Positions 8,722-18,236 are shown, counted from the first letter of the stretch. The stretch: 64,000 nucleotides of DNA from Hyphomonas polymorpha PS728 (GCF_000685315.1 NZ_ARYM01000011.1:1-64000); one strand, 5' to 3'. The notes: generated by a model from the sequence alone, not told the origin. Translations and numbers: made by a program.

Positions 8722-8925
8722 TCCGGGAGAGAGCGGCATTCGGTAGCCGCCGCCGAAGGCGCAACCGCCCCGGAAACGCTCAGGCAAAAGGGCCGGAAGA
8801 GGGTCAACACGCTGGAAAGAGGCTGCAACACGCCTCGCCGAAGGAGCAAGCTGGCCTTCGACTTCGCTCAGGATGAGCAGGTCGGGAAAGCGGAATCTCT
8901 CAGGCGCCCGGACAGCGGGGGCGAC
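8722..8925 (+). promoter_or_regulatory. Tandem glycine riboswitch (two aptamers) controlling gcvT operon
   Basis: The 313-nt gap 8663-8975 before gcvT holds two glycine aptamers in series. Aptamer 1 (about 8722-8808) has the core GCCGAAGGCGCAA at 8752-8764 and GGAAACGCTCAGGCAAAAGG from 8772. Aptamer 2 (about 8810-8925) has GCCGAAGGAGCAA at 8837-8849 and GGAATCTCTCAGGC at 8892-8905. Downstream, GGACAGCG (8910-8917) can pair imperfectly with CGCTGTGTCC (8945-8954), a plausible expression platform. Glycine riboswitches upstream of gcv genes are usually ON switches that raise glycine breakdown when glycine is plentiful. Confidence 0.93.
8855..8878. repeat. REP-like sequence forming the enlarged P3 arm of glycine aptamer 2
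   Basis: Between the conserved cores of aptamer 2 there are 42 nt (8850-8891), against only 7 nt (8765-8771) in aptamer 1. The insert contains CCTTCGACTTCGCTCAGG followed by ATGAGC, which I recall as a very common dispersed repeat in alphaproteobacterial genomes. GCTC and GAGC can pair to cap the arm. P3 tolerates length variation, so the aptamer is probably intact. Confidence 0.6.
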
Positions 8926-8975
8926 GGATCAGGCAGCGCTGCCGCGCTGTGTCCGTCACTCTATGGAAGGGCGCC

Positions 8976-10130
8976 ATGGCCGAGGCCTCAACAGAAAACC
9001 TGAAGCGCACGCCGCTTTACGCTTCCCACGTCAAGATGGGCGGCAAGCTGGTGCCGTTTGCCGGCTATGAAATGCCCGTCCAGTTTGAAGGGGTGATGGC
9101 CGAGCATCTGTGGACGCGCAGCGAGGCCGGCCTGTTCGATGTGTCGCATATGGGCCCCTGCTTCCTGACGCTGGAAGCGGGCATTGGCGGAGGTGACGCG
9201 GCCCATGCCGAGATTGCCGCGCTGATCGAAACACTGGTGCCGTCCGACATAGCGAGCCTCAAACCCGGCCAGGCACGCCTGACTGTTCTGCTGAATGAAG
9301 ACGGCGGCATCCTGGACGACCTGATCATCACCCGCCCGATCGGCGACGAGGCCCAAGGCACGCTTTACATCGTCGTCAATGGCGCGATGAAGGAGCAGGA
9401 CTGGGGCATCTTCGAGAAGGCGCTGGCCGGCAAGGCCGTGCTGACGCGCGCTGACGACCGCATCCTCTTCGCGCTGCAGGGCCCGAAGGCGGTGGATGTG
9501 ATGGCCGATTTCTTCCCCGGCTGCGAAGAGCTGAAATTCATGCACCACATGCCGTTTGAAATGAACGGCCAGCGCTGCATCGTCTCGCGCTGCGGCTATA
9601 CCGGTGAGGACGGCTTTGAAGTTCTGATCCCGGCAGAGGCCGGCCTGCCGCTGATTGAAGAGATGTATACGGACGAGCGGGTAAAACCTATCGGCCTGGG
9701 CGCGCGCGACTCACTGCGCCTGGAATCCGGGCTCTGCCTCTATGGCCACGACCTATCCCCGGACATTTCCCCCATCGAGGCAGACCTTGCCTGGGTGATC
9801 CAGAAGCGCCGCCGCGAGGCGGGGGATTTCCCCGGCGCCGCGCTCATTCTCCGTGAGCTGAAGGAAGGCCCCGCCCGCAAGCGCGTTGGCATCCGCCCGC
9901 TGGAGCGCGCCCCGGCGCGGGAAGGCACTGAAATTCAGGTGGGTGGCGAGACCGTTGGCACCATTACCTCCGGCGGCTTCGGCCCCAGCGTCGATGGCCC
10001 CGTCGCCATGGGCTATATCGCCGCCGCGCATGCCGCGCCCGGCACAAAGATCGATCTCATCGTTCGCGGAAAGGCACGCCCCGCCGAAGTGGCCGCCCTT
10101 CCATTCGTTCCGCAAAATTACAAACGCTAG
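8976..10130 (+). CDS. gcvT: Glycine cleavage system aminomethyltransferase (T protein)
   Basis: Transfers the methylene group from the aminomethyl-lipoyl arm of GcvH to tetrahydrofolate, releasing ammonia. The 384-residue protein starts TPLYASHVKMGGKLVPFAGY, has the RCGYTGEDGFEV segment and the GLGARDSLRLESGLCLYGHD motif, and ends with the beta-barrel domain (GETVGTITSGGFGPS). ATG 8976 follows GGAAGG at 5 nt and is preferred over the upstream GTG 8949, which sits inside the riboswitch expression platform. First gene of gcvT-gcvH-gcvPA-gcvPB. Confidence 0.97.
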   Translation: MAEASTENLKRTPLYASHVKMGGKLVPFAGYEMPVQFEGVMAEHLWTRSEAGLFDVSHMGPCFLTLEAGIGGGDAAHAEIAALIETLVPSDIASLKPGQARLTVLLNEDGGILDDLIITRPIGDEAQGTLYIVVNGAMKEQDWGIFEKALAGKAVLTRADDRILFALQGPKAVDVMADFFPGCEELKFMHHMPFEMNGQRCIVSRCGYTGEDGFEVLIPAEAGLPLIEEMYTDERVKPIGLGARDSLRLESGLCLYGHDLSPDISPIEADLAWVIQKRRREAGDFPGAALILRELKEGPARKRVGIRPLERAPAREGTEIQVGGETVGTITSGGFGPSVDGPVAMGYIAAAHAAPGTKIDLIVRGKARPAEVAALPFVPQNYKR

Positions 10131-10148
10131 ACCAGAAGGGGCACGCAC

Positions 10149-10520
10149 ATGACCACCTATTACACCAAGGACCATGAATGGATCCGCGTCGAGGGCGACA
10201 CCGGCACCGTGGGCATCACCGCCTATGCCGCCGGCCAGCTGGGCGATGTTGTCTATGTCGAGCTTCCTGAGAGCGGCGCCAAGATTGCCAAAGGCGACGG
10301 CTTTGCCGTAGTTGAGAGCGTCAAGGCCGCGTCCGATGTCTACGCGCCGATTTCCGGCTCCGTGGTTGAGGCCAATACCGGGCTTGCTGACGCGCCGGAA
10401 AAGGTCAACGAAGCCGCCGAGGGCGATGCATGGTTCGTCCGCATCAAGATTGCCGACGCCGGCGAGCTTGACGGGCTGATGGATGAAGCTGCCTACACCG
10501 CCTATTGCGAAGGTCTCTGA
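10149..10520 (+). CDS. gcvH: Glycine cleavage system H protein
   Basis: Small lipoyl carrier (123 residues) that shuttles the aminomethyl group from the P to the T protein. The lipoylated lysine is K59 in [16 protein letters not shown], inside the usual hairpin. The N-terminal [14 protein letters not shown] is typical. It lies 18 nt after gcvT and 3 nt before gcvPA. Confidence 0.97.
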   Translation: MTTYYTKDHEWIRVEGDTGTVGITAYAAGQLGDVVYVELPESGAKIAKGDGFAVVESVKAASDVYAPISGSVVEANTGLADAPEKVNEAAEGDAWFVRIKIADAGELDGLMDEAAYTAYCEGL

Positions 10521-10523
10521 TAC

Positions 10524-11867
10524 ATGCGCTACCTGCCGCTCACGCCTGAGGACCGCGCCAGCATGCTGGCCACCATCGGCGCAAAGTCTGTCGATGATTT
10601 TTACACGGATGTTCCCGAAGCCGCCCGCCTGAAGGGCAAGGTTGCCGGCTTGCCTGACCATCAGGGCGAACTCGCCGTCGAGCGGCACCTGACCAAGCTC
10701 GCCGCGAAGAACCGGTCGGCCTCTTCCGGACCATTCTTCGTCGGCGCGGGCGCCTACAAGCATCATGTGCCTGCTTCGGTGGACATGATCATCCAGCGTT
10801 CGGAATTCCTGACGACCTACACGCCCTACCAGCCGGAAATCGCGCAGGGCACGCTGCAAACCTTGTTCGAGTTCCAGACCCAGGTGGCCGCGCTGACCGC
10901 CATGGATGTGGCCAACGCCTCGATGTATGATGGCTCGACCGCCTGCGCCGAAGCCGCCGTGATGGCCGCCCGCGTCACCCGCCGCAAGAAGGTGATCCTG
11001 TCGGGCGGCCTGCACCCGCATTACGCTGCCGCCACCCGCCTTCTCTGCGAAGCGCAGGGACTGGAGGTGGTGCAGCTGCCCGTGGCCATTGATGGCGAAG
11101 GCGAGCTGGCAAAGGCCGTGGACGGAGAAACCGCCTGCGTCATCGGCCAGAGCCCGAACGTGTTCGGCACGGTGACGGATCTCTCTTCTGTGGCGGACGC
11201 CGCCCATGGCAAGGGCGCGCTGCTCGTCTCGGTGTTCACCGAAGCGGTCAGCCTCGGCCTCGTCACCCCGCCCGGCGAAATGGGGGCCGACATTGCGGCT
11301 GGCGAAGGCCAGTCGATCGGCAATGGCCTGAACTTTGGCGGGCCCTATGTCGGCCTCTTCTCGGTGCGCGACAAGCTGGTGCGCCAGATGCCGGGCCGCC
11401 TCTGCGGCGAAACGGTGGATGCGGACGGAAATCGCGGCTTCGTGCTGACCCTCTCCACGCGCGAGCAGCATATCCGCCGCGACAAGGCGACCTCGAACAT
11501 CTGCACAAACTCCGGTCTCTGCGCGCTGGCCTTCACGTCTCACATGACGCTGCTTGGCGGCAAGGGCCTGAAGCAACTGGCAGAGCTGAACCATGAAGCA
11601 GCCATCGAACTGGCCGACGCGCTCTCTTCGGTGAAGGGCGTCGAGGTGCTCACCCCGCGCTTCTTCAACGAGTTTGCCATCCGCACACCGATGGATGCCG
11701 AAGCCGTGCTCGCCATGCTGGACGAAGCCGGCATCGTGGGCGGCGTGCGCGCCTCCCGCCTCTTCCCCGGCGACCATCTGGGTGACGTTATCCTCGTCGC
11801 CGCCACTGAATGCACGACAGCGGACGATATCGCCGCCTATGCCGACGCTCTGAAGGAGATCATCTGA
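10524..11867 (+). CDS. gcvPA: Glycine dehydrogenase (decarboxylating) subunit 1
   Basis: N-terminal half of the split P protein, 447 residues. With GcvPB it decarboxylates glycine using PLP and loads the aminomethyl group onto GcvH. The typical [19 protein letters not shown] start, [12 protein letters not shown]-like motif ([16 protein letters not shown]), [14 protein letters not shown] and [12 protein letters not shown] segments are all present. It contains no PLP lysine, as expected for this subunit. Its stop overlaps the gcvPB start (TGATG). Confidence 0.96.
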   Translation: MRYLPLTPEDRASMLATIGAKSVDDFYTDVPEAARLKGKVAGLPDHQGELAVERHLTKLAAKNRSASSGPFFVGAGAYKHHVPASVDMIIQRSEFLTTYTPYQPEIAQGTLQTLFEFQTQVAALTAMDVANASMYDGSTACAEAAVMAARVTRRKKVILSGGLHPHYAAATRLLCEAQGLEVVQLPVAIDGEGELAKAVDGETACVIGQSPNVFGTVTDLSSVADAAHGKGALLVSVFTEAVSLGLVTPPGEMGADIAAGEGQSIGNGLNFGGPYVGLFSVRDKLVRQMPGRLCGETVDADGNRGFVLTLSTREQHIRRDKATSNICTNSGLCALAFTSHMTLLGGKGLKQLAELNHEAAIELADALSSVKGVEVLTPRFFNEFAIRTPMDAEAVLAMLDEAGIVGGVRASRLFPGDHLGDVILVAATECTTADDIAAYADALKEII

Positions 11868-13438
11868 TGTCCATGAACTCCACGGGCCGCCCCACGGCGC
11901 CCACTTCTGTCTCCGCCACCGCCATCGAGACCGTTTCGGGTTCGCGCGGGCTTCTTCAGCGTGAGGATCTTCTCTTCGAGATCGGCACGCCCGAAACCAC
12001 CGGCGTCGACCTGCCCAAACCCAAGGGCCTGAAATCCCGTCTCGGCGGGGTTGCCCGCAAGGTGGATACCGGCCTGCCGGGCCTTTCCGAGCCCCAGGCC
12101 GTGCGCCACTACATGCGCCTCTCCCAGAAGAATTATGCCATCGATCTTGGCCTCTTCCCGCTGGGCAGCTGCACGATGAAGCACAATCCGCGCCTTAACG
12201 AGAAGATGGCCCGCCTGCCCGGCTTTGGCGACATTCACCCGCTGCAGCCACAGGCGACCGTTCAGGGCGCGCTGGAACTGATCGACGAGCTTTCCACCTG
12301 GCTGAAGACGCTGACCAACATGCCCGCCGTGGCCATGAGCCCGAAAGCCGGCGCGCATGGCGAGCTGTGCGGCCTGCTGGCCATCCGCCAGGCGCTGATC
12401 GCGCGCGGCGAAGGCGAGGTGCGCAAGCGCATGCTGGTACCTGAGTCCGCCCACGGAACAAACCCGGCGACGGCGGCCCAATGCGGTTTCATCGTGGACG
12501 AGATCAAGGCCAACAAGCGTGGCCGGGTCGATATGGCAGACCTCAAGTCGAAGCTGGAAAAGTCCGATGATGTCGCCGGCATCATGCTGACCAACCCGAA
12601 CACTTGCGGCCTGTTTGAAACCGACATCCGCGAGATTGCCGATCTGATCCACAAGGCCGGCGGCTATTTCTATTGCGACGGGGCAAACTTCAACGCCATC
12701 GTTGGGCGTGTGCGCCCCGGCGACCTTGGCGTCGATGCGATGCACATCAACCTGCACAAGACCTTCTCCACGCCCCATGGCGGCGGCGGGCCGGGCTCTG
12801 GCCCGACCGTGCTGTCCGAGGCGCTGGCACCCTACGCGCCTGTGCCCTTCGTGACGAAGGATGAAGACGGCATCTACCGCCTCGTCGAGCAGACCGAGGG
12901 CGAAGCCTCCGAAAGCTTTGGGCGCATGGTGGCTTTCCATGGCCAGATGGGCATGTTCGTGCGGGCGCTCGCCTATATGCTGAGCCATGGCGCAGATGGG
13001 CTGAAACAGGCGGCGGAAGATGCTGTGCTCAACGCCAACTACATCCAGGCGCGCCTGAAACATGTGATGAGCCCGGCCTTTGACGGCTATTGCATGCATG
13101 AGGCCCTCTTCTCCGACACCTTCACCGCAGACGGTATCGAGACCATCGACATCGCCAAGGCGCTGATCGATGAGGGCTATCATCCGATGACGATGTATTT
13201 CCCGCTGGTGGTTCATGGCGCGATGCTGATCGAGCCGACGGAGACAGAGTCCAAGGCTGAGCTCGACCGGTTCTGCGACGCGCTGGAATCCATCGCCCGC
13301 CGCGCCGCGCAGGGTGACGACACGCTGAAAGGCGCGCCTTACCTTGCCCCCGCCAAACGCCTCGACGAGACGCGTGCGGCCCGCAAGCCGGTGCTGAAAT
13401 GGGCTGCGCCGGACGCCAGCAAGGTGGCGGCCGAATAA
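11867..13438 (+). CDS. gcvPB: Glycine dehydrogenase (decarboxylating) subunit 2
   Basis: PLP-binding half of the P protein, 523 residues. The PLP Schiff-base lysine is K298 in INLHKTFSTPHGGGGPGSGP. LGSCTMKHNPRLNEK and the VPESAHGTNPATAA cofactor segment are also clear. ATG 11867 overlaps the gcvPA stop and has GAAGGAG nearby; the longer reading frame from 11810 lies inside gcvPA and is ignored. The N-terminal 25-30 residues are a Ser/Thr-rich extension before the conserved part. Last gene of the riboswitch-controlled operon. Confidence 0.96.
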   Translation: MSMNSTGRPTAPTSVSATAIETVSGSRGLLQREDLLFEIGTPETTGVDLPKPKGLKSRLGGVARKVDTGLPGLSEPQAVRHYMRLSQKNYAIDLGLFPLGSCTMKHNPRLNEKMARLPGFGDIHPLQPQATVQGALELIDELSTWLKTLTNMPAVAMSPKAGAHGELCGLLAIRQALIARGEGEVRKRMLVPESAHGTNPATAAQCGFIVDEIKANKRGRVDMADLKSKLEKSDDVAGIMLTNPNTCGLFETDIREIADLIHKAGGYFYCDGANFNAIVGRVRPGDLGVDAMHINLHKTFSTPHGGGGPGSGPTVLSEALAPYAPVPFVTKDEDGIYRLVEQTEGEASESFGRMVAFHGQMGMFVRALAYMLSHGADGLKQAAEDAVLNANYIQARLKHVMSPAFDGYCMHEALFSDTFTADGIETIDIAKALIDEGYHPMTMYFPLVVHGAMLIEPTETESKAELDRFCDALESIARRAAQGDDTLKGAPYLAPAKRLDETRAARKPVLKWAAPDASKVAAE

Positions 13439-13450
13439 GCCGCGCCTGAC

Positions 13451-14824
13451 TTAGGGCAATTGATCTTCACGGGCACGGCGGCTGTAGGGAAACAGCCGCC
13501 GTCTCACCATCCGGAACAGGGAGAGCGCCGGGCGCTCCACCAGCATGTAGCCGAACCAGCCGGCCAGCAGCGCGCCGGCAAAGGCGCCCGCGATATAGAG
13601 TAGATCATCCAGCACGCCCGGCGCGCCCAGCACGAAGGGCGCAGCCCAATCGCCCGCCGTCGCCAGCCAGCGCTGCAGGAATACGAGGCCGCCGATGGCA
13701 AAGATGTGCCCCAGATAGATGGAATAGGACCAGTCGCCGATATGCCGGCCGGCGGCATAGAGCATCTCCAGCGGGCGGCCGAGGGCGTAGAGCAGCCCCG
13801 GCGTATACCGCCCGCCCAGCCAGCCAAGGCCGAGCACCAGTCCCGCCGCCACCGCCCCGGCAGGTACGGCGACCAGGGTGGCACTCTGGCGCAGGGCAAG
13901 GTCTGCAGCCGGGGAAACGCCCTGCATCTGGTAAACCGCTGCACACACGATCACCGCGCCGGCCACCGGCACCAGCCACACCAGCCGCCCATGCTGTTCC
14001 AGCGCGGCAAAACCATAAACCAGCAGCGCGCCGGGAATGCCGAAGGCCAGCACCCGGCCCCATTGGTGGGTATAGGGCGTAAACTCTCCCTGCAGGCAGA
14101 GGCTCGCGGTGAACCAAAGGGCCGCCACAAGCGTTAGGATACCTGAGCGGGCAACAAAGCCCGAGCTCACCATCAGCCCGATCATTGCGCCGAAGATGAA
14201 TTCCATCGTCAGCGGGTGAATGGCGAGGGTGAGGAAATTGATCGCCACCGGCTCTGACAGCCCCAGCAGGGAAGCGGCCACCACCAAACCGCCCCAGCCA
14301 AGAAGTGCGAGCGGGATAACCGCGCGCGGAACCAGCAGCAGGCAGGCAAAGACCGCGTAGAAGTACATCTCGTGCATCAGCGTCCAGCCAAGGCTGAGCA
14401 CCGGCAGGTCCGGCTGGGGGATCAGAAGAAAAGACTTCACCAGGAAGCCTATCCCCTCACCATTCTGAACAGCGGCGCGCCAGGCAGGGTCGTCCGCTTC
14501 CGGAACATGAAGGAAAATATAGTATGTCGCCGCCAGCGCCGCCGCGGCCCACCAGAGCGGATAGATCCGCGTGATGCGCGCGAAAAGGAACTCCCCCACC
14601 CCCGGCAGACCCGGCTCACCGCGCCGCGTAACCCACACCATGATGAAGCCGGAGATCACGAAGAACAGGTCCACGCCCGCAAAGCCGCTGGCGAAAACGC
14701 CGCCCAGCATGGCATTGTCCGCTTTTTCCGGGCCGATCGTGAGGAGCTGTAAACCAACCGCGTGGTAGAACACTACAAGCAGGGCCGCGATGCCGCGAAG
14801 AAGCTGGATGGAGTAAAGCTTCAT
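13451..14824 (-). CDS. Acyltransferase 3 (OafA/YrhL-type) membrane protein
   Basis: A polytopic membrane protein of 457 residues with about ten helices. Its N-terminus MKLYSIQLLRGIAALLVVFYHA carries the R-G-x-A-x-x-x-V-x-x-x-H signature of acyltransferase 3 proteins, and FFVISGFIMVW follows. WSYSIYLGHIFAI near the C-terminus is also typical. Such proteins add acetyl or other acyl groups to surface glycans. ATG 14824 is preferred; a TTG at 14839 would add five residues. It converges with gcvPB, leaving 12 nt between the stops and no obvious terminator. Confidence 0.88.
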   Translation of the reverse strand: MKLYSIQLLRGIAALLVVFYHAVGLQLLTIGPEKADNAMLGGVFASGFAGVDLFFVISGFIMVWVTRRGEPGLPGVGEFLFARITRIYPLWWAAAALAATYYIFLHVPEADDPAWRAAVQNGEGIGFLVKSFLLIPQPDLPVLSLGWTLMHEMYFYAVFACLLLVPRAVIPLALLGWGGLVVAASLLGLSEPVAINFLTLAIHPLTMEFIFGAMIGLMVSSGFVARSGILTLVAALWFTASLCLQGEFTPYTHQWGRVLAFGIPGALLVYGFAALEQHGRLVWLVPVAGAVIVCAAVYQMQGVSPAADLALRQSATLVAVPAGAVAAGLVLGLGWLGGRYTPGLLYALGRPLEMLYAAGRHIGDWSYSIYLGHIFAIGGLVFLQRWLATAGDWAAPFVLGAPGVLDDLLYIAGAFAGALLAGWFGYMLVERPALSLFRMVRRRLFPYSRRAREDQLP

Positions 14825-14961
14825 GTCTGGCGGTGCCAACTTCCGGTTCGTTATGTGGATTTTTTTGAAAGTGTAGCAATGGGGTCACGCCCTTGCCAGA
14901 GTTTCGACACATCTCGCGCGTTACTCTGGTAAGTATCAACAGCAAACCCATATTGATCGCC

Positions 14962-15303
14962 ATGTCGCACGAAAACACCACCCTGATGAACGAACCGGTC
15001 TACGCGCCGCCCAAACCTATTCACGTCCTGCGTAACGGCGTGAATGTCGTTGCTCGCCAGACACTGGCGGTGACGGGGCTCGGCATGATCGTGCTGGCCA
15101 TCCCGGTGGGCATCGCGACCCCCTTCCTCCCGATCGGTCTGCCGATGGCAATCGTCGGCGCCGTGCTGCTCGGCCGCAATGCGGTCTGGGGCCGCCGCTG
15201 GATGGAAAGCGTCATGACCCGTCATCCGCAGGTCGAGCGATTCGCGCCGGGCTGGCTGATGCGCAGCGTTTTCGGCCGCGAAAAACGGATCATCTCCAAA
15301 TAA
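14962..15303 (+). CDS. Small hypothetical membrane protein
   Basis: A 113-residue protein with a hydrophobic stretch (about 40-75, VTGLGMIVLAIPVGIATPFLP then LPMAIVGAVLLG) probably forming two helices. A basic region WGRRWMESVMTRHPQVERF follows. It is reminiscent of short PGPGW/DUF454-like membrane proteins but lacks a decisive motif. An upstream in-frame ATG at 14893 exists; 14962 is chosen because the preceding residues look non-conserved. No function is proposed. Confidence 0.6.
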   Translation: MSHENTTLMNEPVYAPPKPIHVLRNGVNVVARQTLAVTGLGMIVLAIPVGIATPFLPIGLPMAIVGAVLLGRNAVWGRRWMESVMTRHPQVERFAPGWLMRSVFGREKRIISK

Positions 15304-15399
15304 ATCCCTCCGGGGGTCAAACCTGCCCTCAGCCCCTTGCAAGCTGCAGCAAACTTTGCCCTGATACCGGGCAAGGATTAGCTGACTTACGGGGCAATA

Positions 15400-16803
15400 A
15401 TGAAGAAGCTGCTTTTGAGCGCGGGCCTGGGCGTATGCTTGGCCCTTGGCGCCTGCGGAGGCTCGGGCGATGGGAAAAAGAAGGATGACGTTCCGCGCGT
15501 CTTCGATCCCTTCCCGTCCACCTACGCCGCCTACCCTTCGGCCCCCACACTGATCACCAATGCCACTGTGCTGGATGGCAAGGGCGGGCTGATCGAGGGC
15601 GGCAGCGTTCTGATCGAGGGCGGCAAGATCATGGCCGTCGGCACAGACCTGACCGCGCCCGAAGGCGCCGTTACGGTCAACGCGGCAGGCAAATGGGTCA
15701 CCCCCGGCATCATCGACAATCACAGCCATCTGGGCGCCTACCCCTCTCCGGGCGTGGACGCGCATGGCGATGGCAATGAGGTTTCCGGCCCGGTCACGGC
15801 GGAAGTCTGGGTGGAACATTCGGTCTGGCCGCAGGATCCCGGCTTCACCCGCGCGCTGGCCGGGGGCATCACGTCCCTGCAGATCCTGCCGGGCAGCGCA
15901 AACCTCTTCGGCGGGCGCGGCGTGGTGCTGAAAAACGTTCCTGCACGGAGCGTTCAGGAGATGAAGTTCCCCGGCGCCCCGCACACGCTGAAGATGGCCT
16001 GCGGCGAAAACCCCAAGCGCGTCTATGGCTATGGCCGCGGCGCGTTCCCTGGCGGCGCACCCTATTCGCGCATGGGCAATGTCGCCGGCTACCGCACTGC
16101 CTGGATCGAGGCCACCGACTACAAGAAGAAATGGGACAAGTTCCTGGACGGGGAAGGCGAACAGCCTGCCCGTAATCTGGAACTGGAAACCCTGGCCGGC
16201 GCCCTGAATGGCGACATTCTCGTCCACATGCACTGCTACCGCGCCGACGAAATGGCCGTGATCCTCGATCTCTCCAAGGAGTTTGGCTACAAGGTCGCCT
16301 CCTTCCACCATGCCGTCGAAGCCTACAAGATCGCCGACAAGCTGGCCGAATACGGCACCTGCTCATCGATGTGGGCAGACTGGTGGGGCTTCAAGATGGA
16401 AGCCTATGACGGCATCCGCGAGAACATCCCGATGGTCCACAATGCGGGCGCCTGCGCCATCGTGCATTCCGACAGCGATATCGGCATCCAGCGCCTCAAC
16501 CAGGAAGCCGCCAAGGCCTGGTCGGATGGCAAACGGGCCGGGATCGACATTCCCATCGAGGTGGCCTGGCAATGGCTCTCGCTCAACCCGGCCAAATCCC
16601 TGGGCATCGAAGACAAGACCGGCAGTCTCGAGCCCGGCAAGATGGCCGACGTGGTTGTCTGGTCGGCCAACCCCTTCAGCGTCTACGCCCAGGCCGAGCA
16701 GGTCTATATCGACGGCGCCCTGATGTATGACCGTAACGACCCGGCCATTCAGCCGGTGATGGACTTTGAACTTGGCCAGCCCGGCGAAGGAGACAAGAAA
16801 TGA
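15400..16803 (+). CDS. Amidohydrolase-family lipoprotein
   Basis: A 467-residue metal-dependent hydrolase with lipoprotein signal (MKKLLLSAGLGVCLALGAC, cysteine 19). Ligands expected for the amidohydrolase superfamily are visible: H-x-H in IIDNHSHLG, HMHCYRADEM, FHHAVEAYK and the terminal aspartate in IVHSDSD. The C-terminal LSLNPAKSLGIEDKTGSLEPGKMADVVVW is the usual closing strand region. Anchored in the periplasm, it may hydrolyse peptide-like or cyclic amide substrates. Its stop overlaps the next gene (ATGA), which encodes a metal-ligand-less relative. Confidence 0.9.
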   Translation: MKKLLLSAGLGVCLALGACGGSGDGKKKDDVPRVFDPFPSTYAAYPSAPTLITNATVLDGKGGLIEGGSVLIEGGKIMAVGTDLTAPEGAVTVNAAGKWVTPGIIDNHSHLGAYPSPGVDAHGDGNEVSGPVTAEVWVEHSVWPQDPGFTRALAGGITSLQILPGSANLFGGRGVVLKNVPARSVQEMKFPGAPHTLKMACGENPKRVYGYGRGAFPGGAPYSRMGNVAGYRTAWIEATDYKKKWDKFLDGEGEQPARNLELETLAGALNGDILVHMHCYRADEMAVILDLSKEFGYKVASFHHAVEAYKIADKLAEYGTCSSMWADWWGFKMEAYDGIRENIPMVHNAGACAIVHSDSDIGIQRLNQEAAKAWSDGKRAGIDIPIEVAWQWLSLNPAKSLGIEDKTGSLEPGKMADVVVWSANPFSVYAQAEQVYIDGALMYDRNDPAIQPVMDFELGQPGEGDKK

Positions 16804-18071
16804 TCCGTTCCCTGATCTCCTCCCTCGCCGTTGGCCTTGCCGCCTTCTCCGCGGCCCCCGCGGCTGCCGCTGAGCCTGTCGCCATCCTCGGCGAAAAGGT
16901 GTGGACGGGCACCGCGCAGGGCACGCTCACCAATGGCGTCGTCGTGATCGATAATGGCAGGATCGTCTCGGTCGGCACCGGAGCGGCCCCTGCCGGCATG
17001 CCGCAGGTGAAGGCAGAATGGGTCACCCCCGGCCTCATCTCCGCTTTCTCGCGCACCGGCATAGCCGAAGTGCCCGGCGAGAAGTCTGCCAATGACACCG
17101 GCGCGGGCGGCTCGCCCTTCTCTGCCGCGCTGAACGCCGCCGATGGGTTCAACCCCGACGCCACCCCGATCGCCGTCACCCGGCTTGAAGGCTTCACGCG
17201 CATTGCCGTGGCGCCGGATGCGCGCGCCAAACTCTTCGCCGGTCAGGGCTTCCTGGCTGATACCAGCGGCCTGCCCGGCTCGGTCTTCAAGGACCGCGCC
17301 TTTGCCTTCATCGTGCTGGGCGAGCGTGGCGCCTCGCTCTCGGGCGGCTCGCGGCCTGCGGCCTGGGCGGCGCTGCGCGGCGCGTTTGACGATGTGCGCT
17401 TCTTCACTGCGCGCTACATGACGCATAATGATGGCAACGTGCTGACACGCATGGACGCGCAGGCTTTCATGCCGGCGGTGAAAGGCGATCAGCTGATCCT
17501 GATCGAGGCCCGCCGGACGAGCGACCTGGAAGCCATCATGGACTTCAAGCAGGAAAATCCGATGCTGAAGATCGCCATTGTCGGCGCCGATGAAGGCTGG
17601 CGGGTGGCAGACCGGCTGGCCGCAATGAAGATCCCGGTGATCGTGGATGCCTTCTCGAACCTGCCGGCGAGCTTTTCCCAGCTTGCCGCCACCAGTGAGA
17701 ACGCCGGGCGTCTGGCCAAGGCCGGGGTTCCGGTCGCCATCGTGAACCTGGATGACAGCAGCCATCAGGCGCGCCTTGCTACGCAGATCGCGGGCAACGC
17801 CGTGGCCAATGGCCTGCCCTTCGACACCGCGATGAAAGCGCTGACCACGGTGCCGGCGGAAATCTTCGGCATGAGCGGCCTCGGCGTCCTCACCCCCGGC
17901 GCCCGCGCCGATGTGGTGGCCTGGGACGGCGACCCGCTGGAGATCACCTCGGCGCCAACGGCTGTGTTTATCGACGGCGTCAGCGAACCGATGGAATCCC
18001 GCCAGACTAAGCTGCGTGACCGGTATCTCAGCCTCGACCACACGGATCGCCCGCTGGCCTACAAACATTAA
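16800..18071 (+). CDS. Amidohydrolase-like exported protein lacking the metal-binding HxH motif
   Basis: A 423-residue secreted protein with a cleavable signal (MIRSLISSLAVGLAAFSAAPAAAA). It keeps the superfamily frame: the N-terminal NGVVVIDNGRIVSVG beta-sandwich, the barrel and a closing ALTTVPAEIFGMSGLGVLTPGARADVVAWDGDP. Where the metal-binding HxH should follow TPGLI, it has SAFSRTG, and no alternative histidine pair replaces the later ligands. It is therefore probably not a metallohydrolase. Overlap with the preceding active gene by 4 nt suggests the two products work as a pair. Confidence 0.85.
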   Translation: MIRSLISSLAVGLAAFSAAPAAAAEPVAILGEKVWTGTAQGTLTNGVVVIDNGRIVSVGTGAAPAGMPQVKAEWVTPGLISAFSRTGIAEVPGEKSANDTGAGGSPFSAALNAADGFNPDATPIAVTRLEGFTRIAVAPDARAKLFAGQGFLADTSGLPGSVFKDRAFAFIVLGERGASLSGGSRPAAWAALRGAFDDVRFFTARYMTHNDGNVLTRMDAQAFMPAVKGDQLILIEARRTSDLEAIMDFKQENPMLKIAIVGADEGWRVADRLAAMKIPVIVDAFSNLPASFSQLAATSENAGRLAKAGVPVAIVNLDDSSHQARLATQIAGNAVANGLPFDTAMKALTTVPAEIFGMSGLGVLTPGARADVVAWDGDPLEITSAPTAVFIDGVSEPMESRQTKLRDRYLSLDHTDRPLAYKH

Positions 18072-18236
18072 AACTCGGGCATTGTTGCCTTCTGTTCAAC
18101 TCCCGTAAATGTTCGGCGGGCAAGGTTGGCGCTTCCGGACGCTGATCATTGACGCAATCGCGCGGCAGGGTTTTCCTGCCGTGATGTTGCCGCAATCAGC
18201 CGGGATGAGTTGGCGCCGAATGCGACGGGTGGACGG

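Noticed and set aside
9753-11777. A 674-codon open frame opposite gcvT, gcvH and gcvPA
   Set aside because: It crosses three well-supported genes and their start and stop sites, so it is a shadow frame.
18163-18181. CGGCAGG-GTTTT-CCTGCCG hairpin as a terminator
   Set aside because: The T-run is in the loop and no U-tract follows the stem on either strand.
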